From: Eubacteriaceae bacterium UBA4266
Lineage (GTDB): Bacteria > Bacillota > Clostridia > Eubacteriales > Eubacteriaceae
Length of the DNA: 28,148 bases
Direction of reading: 5' to 3'
Assembly (NCBI GenBank): GCA_002396065.1
Contig: DGWE01000001.1
Span: 1 to 28,148 of the forward strand
In this document: positions 23,550 to 28,148 of the stretch, in pieces
How the letters are laid out: every line of letters starts with the position of its first letter
Position numbering within the stretch: the first letter of the stretch is position 1
Notes under the pieces: model-generated
Databases searched by the model: none
Told to the model about the DNA's origin: nothing
What the model saw: only the letters and a program-made list of their open reading frames with translations
Program-made: the position numbers and the translations under genes

Positions 23550-23966
23550 TCAGTTTTCTTTCTTTTTCGCTACCTTATCCATAAAGCGCTTTTTGTCAAC
23601 AATAAAGCGGACGTGTTCGCCCTCAGCGATTTTTTGGACCGTATCCCACGCTTCTGTTGAGAAAATTAACTTTCTGCCATCAATTTTTTCCAAACGGACA
23701 TTGACCCGCACCTTCAGACCTACCGGTGTCGGCGCGATATGCGCCGTCGTAATGCTGCCGCCGACTGTCGTCTGGTCGTCTTTCAGCCAGAGATCGACCA
23801 TTTCGTAGGCAACATTTTCAATCCAAGCCGATAAAACCGGTGTCGCCAACACTTCGAGGCCACCGCTTCCGACTACCCGCGCGGTTTGATCGCGCGAAAC
23901 CACATAATCCTTTTTCATTTCCATGCCTGCGCGCAGGCCGCCGTTTTCATTTTGTCCTTCAGCCAT
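23550..23966 (-). CDS. FlK-like hotdog-fold acyl-CoA thioesterase
   Basis: The product from the ATG at 23966 is 138 residues and resembles fluoroacetyl-CoA thioesterase FlK of Streptomyces cattleya. With this start the FlK catalytic residues fall at identical numbers: Thr42, Glu50, Gly69, His76 and Arg120, in LEVLATP, AWIE, TVGG, TAHIAPTPVG and GEHVRF. FlK's Phe36, which gates the active site for the fluorinated substrate, aligns with a glycine. The enzyme is therefore more likely a general short-acyl-CoA thioesterase. GGAGGAGG lies a few bases upstream of the ATG; a longer in-frame opening runs back into ftsH and is not coding. It lies between ftsH and coaX, an insertion in the usual gene order, next to a CoA-synthesis gene. 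Confidence 0.87.
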   Translation of the reverse strand: MAEGQNENGGLRAGMEMKKDYVVSRDQTARVVGSGGLEVLATPVLSAWIENVAYEMVDLWLKDDQTTVGGSITTAHIAPTPVGLKVRVNVRLEKIDGRKLIFSTEAWDTVQKIAEGEHVRFIVDKKRFMDKVAKKKEN

Positions 23967-23988
23967 AATGCTTCCTCCTCCTGTTTCC

Positions 23989-26088
23989 TTATTGTTCTTC
24001 TGTATGGTCATTTTCTGACGTGTCTGCTGGAGCGTCCGTCTCAGATGAGGCTTCAGACGATTCTTCCGTAGCTGCTGATTGATCTTCCGCTTCGGAGACC
24101 GCCGCTTCTGCATCGGATGCGTCCTCCGGCGATGCTTCATCGCCTGCCGGTGCACCTTCTGTTTTCATCTCTTCCCCTTCAGCGTCTGTCTTTATTTCAG
24201 GTGTATCTGCTTCAGCCTGATCCGCTGCAGCATCTTCTTTTTCTTTTGAGTCTTCCTGTTGATCAGCCGAATCGGTGCTTTCTGCCTTCTTCGCGCTGCC
24301 ATTTTCGTAAATATCTGCGAACTCGTCGCCTGTCAGCGTGTTGACCTTCAGCAGCGTTTCCGCGACGTCGACCAAAGTGTCGTATTTTTTCGTTAAGATC
24401 GAGCAGGCTTGTTCGTAAGCAGTTTCGACAATGTTGCGGATTTCCCGGTCAATGACCGACGCCACTTCTTCACTGTAGTTGCGGGTCCGGCCCAAATCGC
24501 GGCCGAGGAAGACTTCTCCGCCCTCGTTGTTGCCAAAGGTCATCGGGCCGAGGTGTTCGCTCATGCCCCATTCGGTGACCATTTTCCGCGCAATATCGGT
24601 AGCGCGTTCGATATCGTTGGAGGCGCCAGTGCAGATATCGTCGAGAGCGACCTTTTCTGCGGCGCGCCCGCCTAAAAGACCGGCGATTTTATCCATCAGC
24701 TTGCCCTTGGACATGTGCTGACTGTCGTCAGTCGGCAGCGAAATCGTGTAGCCGGCGGCCATCCCTCTCGGGATAATCGAAATTTCGTGTACGTCTTCCC
24801 CGTTGTGGAGATAGCGCATGACGATGGCGTGTCCAGCTTCGTGGTACGCGGTAATCTTCTGGTCGCCCTCGTCGATCACACGGCTCTTCTTTTCCGGGCC
24901 GGCGATGACGCGCTTGATCGCTTCCTCGAGCTCGGTCATCGTGATGACGCTCATCTGCTTGCGGGCTGCCAAAAGTGCGGCTTCGTTCATCAGGTTTTCG
25001 AGGTCGGCACCGGTGAATCCCGGTGTGCCCTTGGCAATGACTTTCAAATCGACTGACGCATCCAATGGTTTGTTGCGCCGGTAAATCTTCAAAATAGCTT
25101 CGCGGCCCTTCACGTCCGGACGGCCGACCGTAATCTGTCTGTCGAAGCGGCCTGGTCTGAGCAGAGCCGGGTCGAGAATGTCTGGGCGGTTCGTCGCAGC
25201 GATGACGATGATGCCTTCATTGGCGCTGAAGCCGTCCATTTCGACCAGCAGCTGGTTAAGCGTTTGTTCCCGTTCGTCGTGCCCGCCGCCGAGACCGGCG
25301 CCGCGGTGACGGCCAACTGCGTCAATTTCGTCGATAAAGATGATACACGGCGCATTTTTCTTGGCCGTTTCAAACAAATCGCGCACACGGGACGCCCCGA
25401 CCCCGACGAACATTTCGACAAAGTCGGAACCTGAAATGATGAAGAACGGCACGCCAGCTTCGCCGGCGACGGCTCTCGCGAGCAATGTCTTCCCAGTTCC
25501 CGGAGGGCCCACCAGCAGCACGCCCTTCGGCACTCTCGCGCCCATATCCGTGTAGCGCTTCGGCGATTTCAGGAAATCGACGATTTCCTCTAACTCTTCC
25601 TTTTCCTCGTCCGCGCCGGCGACGTCGTCAAAAGTGACCTTCTTGTCGTTTGGCGACTGCATTCTAGCGCGGCTTTTGCCAAAGCTCATAACTTTGCCGC
25701 CGCCGCTGGACTGCTGGGACAGCATGATAAAGAACAGCACCATCATCACGACTAAAATGATCGAAGGAATCAGCGAGACGAGCCAGCTTTGATTCTGAGC
25801 GATTTCAACCTTCAGCTTCGGATTTTTGATGATCGCGTTGCTGACGATTTGATCAATGGTGTATTCTGGCACGACCGTTTCAAAATGCTTACCGCCGGTC
25901 GTTTTGCCCGTCGCTTTTGAGCCGTTGATTCGAATCGAGGCGACTTTGTTCTGATTCAGATTCGTCACGAGATCCGAATAAGTCCAGCGCTTCGTTTCAG
26001 CGCGCGACGGATTTAAAAAGGTAACCGCTAATATGATAACCACAAGGACCAGCAGATAAAAGCCGATCATGCGCATGTATTTTTTCAA
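23989..26088 (-). CDS. ftsH: ATP-dependent zinc metalloprotease FtsH
   Basis: FtsH is a membrane-anchored AAA+ protease that degrades misassembled membrane proteins and regulators. The 699-residue product has two membrane helices (about residues 7-26 and 106-126) flanking an extracytoplasmic domain. It has Walker A GPPGTGKT, Walker B IIFIDEID, the pore region FVEMFVG, the second region of homology [19 protein letters not shown], and the zinc site HEAGH with downstream acidic ligand. After about residue 597 comes a 102-residue tail of low complexity with 36 Asp/Glu, much longer than I expect for the family. The start is TTG with AAGGAG 7 bases upstream. tilS and hpt precede it. Confidence 0.97.
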   Translation of the reverse strand: MKKYMRMIGFYLLVLVVIILAVTFLNPSRAETKRWTYSDLVTNLNQNKVASIRINGSKATGKTTGGKHFETVVPEYTIDQIVSNAIIKNPKLKVEIAQNQSWLVSLIPSIILVVMMVLFFIMLSQQSSGGGKVMSFGKSRARMQSPNDKKVTFDDVAGADEEKEELEEIVDFLKSPKRYTDMGARVPKGVLLVGPPGTGKTLLARAVAGEAGVPFFIISGSDFVEMFVGVGASRVRDLFETAKKNAPCIIFIDEIDAVGRHRGAGLGGGHDEREQTLNQLLVEMDGFSANEGIIVIAATNRPDILDPALLRPGRFDRQITVGRPDVKGREAILKIYRRNKPLDASVDLKVIAKGTPGFTGADLENLMNEAALLAARKQMSVITMTELEEAIKRVIAGPEKKSRVIDEGDQKITAYHEAGHAIVMRYLHNGEDVHEISIIPRGMAAGYTISLPTDDSQHMSKGKLMDKIAGLLGGRAAEKVALDDICTGASNDIERATDIARKMVTEWGMSEHLGPMTFGNNEGGEVFLGRDLGRTRNYSEEVASVIDREIRNIVETAYEQACSILTKKYDTLVDVAETLLKVNTLTGDEFADIYENGSAKKAESTDSADQQEDSKEKEDAAADQAEADTPEIKTDAEGEEMKTEGAPAGDEASPEDASDAEAAVSEAEDQSAATEESSEASSETDAPADTSENDHTEEQ

Positions 26089-26118
26089 TCACTTTCTCCT
26101 TTTCCTGATAACAGTTAA

Positions 26119-26652
26119 TTATTGATAAACTTCTTCTTTTAAGATGCCAACGTATTTCAAATTTCTAAAACGCTGATCGTAATCCAAGCCGTACCCGACG
26201 ACGAATTCGTCTGGCACGACAAATCCCGAATAATCGACGTCGATGTCGACGACGCGGCGGTCGGGCTTGTCGAGCAGCGTCACAATGTGCAGGCTGTTGA
26301 CACCCTTTTTGAGCAGGGTGCCCTTCAGCGCCGCAAGGGTCCGGCCCGAATCGACGATGTCTTCGACCAGCAGCACGTCCTTGCCTTCAACAGAAAGCAT
26401 ATTTTGATCCGGCAGATTTACCTTGCCGGAGCTTTCCGTGCCGTCGAAATAGCTGGCCGCGTGCATAAACGCCACCTCCAGCGGCAGCTCAATCTCCCGG
26501 GTCAAATCCGAGAAGAAAATGTAGCTCCCCCGAAGAATGCAAATCGCGAGCAGATCTTTCCCTTTGAAATCTTCTGTAATCTGTCGGCCCAGCTCCGCGT
26601 TTCTGGCTTTGAGCTGTTCTTCCGTTATCAGCACCTTTTTTATCTCATTCAT
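26119..26652 (-). CDS. hpt: Hypoxanthine phosphoribosyltransferase
   Basis: Hpt salvages hypoxanthine (and usually guanine) to IMP or GMP using PRPP. The 177-residue product is of normal length. It shows the flexible-loop region MHAASYFDGTESSGKV (about residues 64-79), the PRPP-binding LLVEDIVDSGRTLAAL (about 95-110) and the purine-binding FVVPDEFVVGYGLDYDQRFRNL (about 144-165). The ATG lies 8 bases inside the 3' end of tilS, and GGAG lies about 10 bases upstream. The tilS-hpt-ftsH order is strongly conserved in Gram-positive bacteria. Confidence 0.96.
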   Translation of the reverse strand: MNEIKKVLITEEQLKARNAELGRQITEDFKGKDLLAICILRGSYIFFSDLTREIELPLEVAFMHAASYFDGTESSGKVNLPDQNMLSVEGKDVLLVEDIVDSGRTLAALKGTLLKKGVNSLHIVTLLDKPDRRVVDIDVDYSGFVVPDEFVVGYGLDYDQRFRNLKYVGILKEEVYQ

Positions 26653-28081
26653 TACCGATTTTCTCCAATCTTATCAATAGCCCCATATCGTTTTGATCCT
26701 GTGCTGTTCCAATTTCCGCGTCCCGCCAAATCCCCGGGATCCACAGAATGCGCGGACCGTCTGCCAAAAACAGCATTGACGCCCGCTCATTTTTATCAAT
26801 CTTGTGATCAATTAAAAACTTCTTGAGCTTTCGGTGCCCGACGCCTTGAATCTTCAAGGTATCGCCAGGTTCCCTCCCTCTCAGCACTAAATCATGTTTT
26901 ATTCTACCATAATTAACAAGAATTTCATTGATTAAATGACCTTTCTTGTATTTTTTTTGTAAATTTTCGACATTTGTCACGGTAATACGATAGTGTCCGA
27001 CCACCGTCTGGGGCCTTCCGCCCGGGACAATGCAGAATCGGACCGGATTTGCCAACGTCGTTCGATCGCGCTTTGTCTCAAGGACAGGCTTAAAAATCAG
27101 CTTTTGATACCGCCTTGACACTTGGACCCGATGGGGCATATCCAGATCCCAAGTCGTTTTGCCCGTATCCAATAGTCTCGTAATCGCATCGACGTGGCGC
27201 TTTTCGACGTCGACCATGGTTTTTCCTGCTTTAATCAGGCAGTCTTGAACGATCAAGTGGCGCATCAGCTCGGAGGCCGTATCGAATGCCGTTAAATTTA
27301 AGATCAAACTATCGCCGTCTTGGGTCACCCATCGGTCCGTCAGCTTTGTGCGCCAAAAATCGATTTCTCTTTGGTACGCCGCGGCCATCTGCGCAAAATC
27401 CGCCAAATGGTCAACGGCTTTGGGATTGATCGCCGTCATCTGCGGCAATATATCCTGCCGAATGCTGTTGCGCGTGAAGCGAGTGTCAAAATTGGTTAAA
27501 TCCGTACGGAAAGGGACGTGCAGCGCCTCGCAATACGCGGTAATCCTGTCCTTTTTGACACACAGAAAAGGCCGCACGACTGTCCCTGAGACCGGTTGAA
27601 TCCCGGCGGCGCCGGCCACGCCCGTTCCGCGGATCAGCCGCATCATCACCGTCTCGGCCTGATCGTTCATATGATGAGCCAAAACCAAACGGCTGCAGTG
27701 GTATTCTGCCAGAAGCTTCTCGAAAATACGCTGTCGGGCCTGCCTTCCGGCCAACTCCAAACTGATTTTTTTCTGCGCTGCCTCACTTGGGACATCGACC
27801 TTGACGATTCGGCAGACAATGCCCTGACGCTTACAGAAATCGTCGACCATCGCCGCGTCGGCGTCGGCTGCCGCTCCGCGGATGCCGTGATGCACGTGAA
27901 CCGCGGTAATCGGCCCCGAGTGACGCCGTTTAAGGTAAGTGAGCAGTCCCATCGAATCGGCCCCGCCCGACACGCCGACCAGCAAGCCGTCGGAAGCCTC
28001 GAACATGCTGTGGCGTTTCACAAAATCGCCGACGGTTTTTTCAAAGACTTGAACGTTTTGGGAAATACGTTGTGGTTTCAT
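26645..28081 (-). CDS. tilS: tRNA(Ile)-lysidine synthetase TilS
   Basis: TilS attaches lysine to C34 of the CAU-anticodon isoleucine tRNA so that it reads AUA. The product from the ATG at 28081 is 478 residues. It has the ATP PP-loop GVSGGADSM (36-44), AVHVHHGIRG, ARQARQRIFEKLL, LAHHMNDQAETVMMRLIRGTG, a central helical linker, and a C-terminal domain with HRKLKKFLIDHKIDKNERASM and WIPGIWRD. I prefer the ATG over an in-frame GTG at 28135 because the extra 18 residues are not family-like and lack a ribosome site. A weak AAAGAAG precedes the ATG. It is the first visible gene of a unit running to murE. The unit's promoter is not clear within the last 67 bases of the window. Confidence 0.95.
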   Translation of the reverse strand: MKPQRISQNVQVFEKTVGDFVKRHSMFEASDGLLVGVSGGADSMGLLTYLKRRHSGPITAVHVHHGIRGAAADADAAMVDDFCKRQGIVCRIVKVDVPSEAAQKKISLELAGRQARQRIFEKLLAEYHCSRLVLAHHMNDQAETVMMRLIRGTGVAGAAGIQPVSGTVVRPFLCVKKDRITAYCEALHVPFRTDLTNFDTRFTRNSIRQDILPQMTAINPKAVDHLADFAQMAAAYQREIDFWRTKLTDRWVTQDGDSLILNLTAFDTASELMRHLIVQDCLIKAGKTMVDVEKRHVDAITRLLDTGKTTWDLDMPHRVQVSRRYQKLIFKPVLETKRDRTTLANPVRFCIVPGGRPQTVVGHYRITVTNVENLQKKYKKGHLINEILVNYGRIKHDLVLRGREPGDTLKIQGVGHRKLKKFLIDHKIDKNERASMLFLADGPRILWIPGIWRDAEIGTAQDQNDMGLLIRLEKIGNE

Positions 28082-28148
28082 TTTTTCTTCTTTACTTATT
28101 TTGCAATTGTATTTGTCAAATTTTTGGTTCTTCACGAAAACTTGGGGG

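Noticed and set aside
23967..24155. 63-codon N-terminal extension of the FlK-like thioesterase
   Set aside because: It overlaps the ftsH tail in another frame and is Arg/Lys/Gln-rich. The ATG at 23966 has a strong ribosome site and puts the FlK residues at family numbering.
28091..28119. TTGACA near the right edge as the tilS operon promoter
   Set aside because: The -35 match at 28114-28119 is perfect, but the hexamer 17 bases downstream (AGTAAA) is poor. The window ends too soon to judge alternatives.

Overview
The window looks like ordinary chromosome from a low-to-mid GC Gram-positive anaerobe of the Clostridia/Bacillota. The reasons are consensus AGGAGG ribosome binding sites, sigma-A type promoters (one carD promoter matches TTGACA-17-TATAAT exactly), a short-form HisG paired with HisZ, the yacL/carD pair, and the Gram-positive tilS-hpt-ftsH-coaX-dus order. 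G/C-rich third codon positions produce many long antisense reading frames that are not genes. I cannot name the genus. I see no tRNA, rRNA, CRISPR array, insertion sequence or prophage, and no gene-free stretch longer than about 215 bases.

Layout. (1) 84-3639, minus strand: one operon with a HAD hydrolase, cca (tRNA 3'-end nucleotidyltransferase), rsmA (16S rRNA dimethylase) and, unexpectedly, a lone EutL-like bacterial microcompartment shell protein. (2) 3852-11557, plus strand, divergent from (1): a compact histidine operon hisZ-G-D-C-B-H-A-F-IE, with a strong promoter that carries an 18-bp near-palindrome between -35 and -10. It ends at a bidirectional hairpin. (3) 11610-14910, minus strand: yacL (membrane PIN-TRAM protein), an rsmF-like rRNA m5C methyltransferase, and an arginase-fold protein whose conserved N-terminus has no canonical start codon. 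(4) carD (15073-15552) and tex (15655-17811), both minus, with two good promoters for carD just after tex. (5) degV (17938-18828), divergent from tex, then a solitary Rrf2 regulator without cysteines (18969-19415), both plus strand. (6) 19469-28081, minus strand: tilS-hpt-ftsH-FlK-like thioesterase-coaX-dusB-UPF0489-like protein-murE, ending at a bidirectional hairpin shared with rrf2.

How the genes fit together. Most of the window is core metabolism and RNA maturation. The his operon encodes the whole pathway from PRPP and ATP to histidine except histidinol-phosphate phosphatase. Several cistrons overlap by ATGA or TTGA or by a few bases (cca/rsmA, hisD/C/B/H/A, dus/UPF0489, tilS/hpt), which points to translational coupling. 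RNA modification or maturation enzymes recur (Cca, RsmA, RsmF-like, Dus, TilS), and two of them sit directly upstream of arginase-fold proteins of unknown function.

The least ordinary items are the orphan EutL-like shell protein, the arginase-fold gene with an apparent AUU or missing start, the pair of arginase-fold proteins behind RNA-modifying genes, and the FlK-like thioesterase that keeps the FlK catalytic residues but lacks the fluorine-selecting phenylalanine. I did not find a convincing new multi-gene system.
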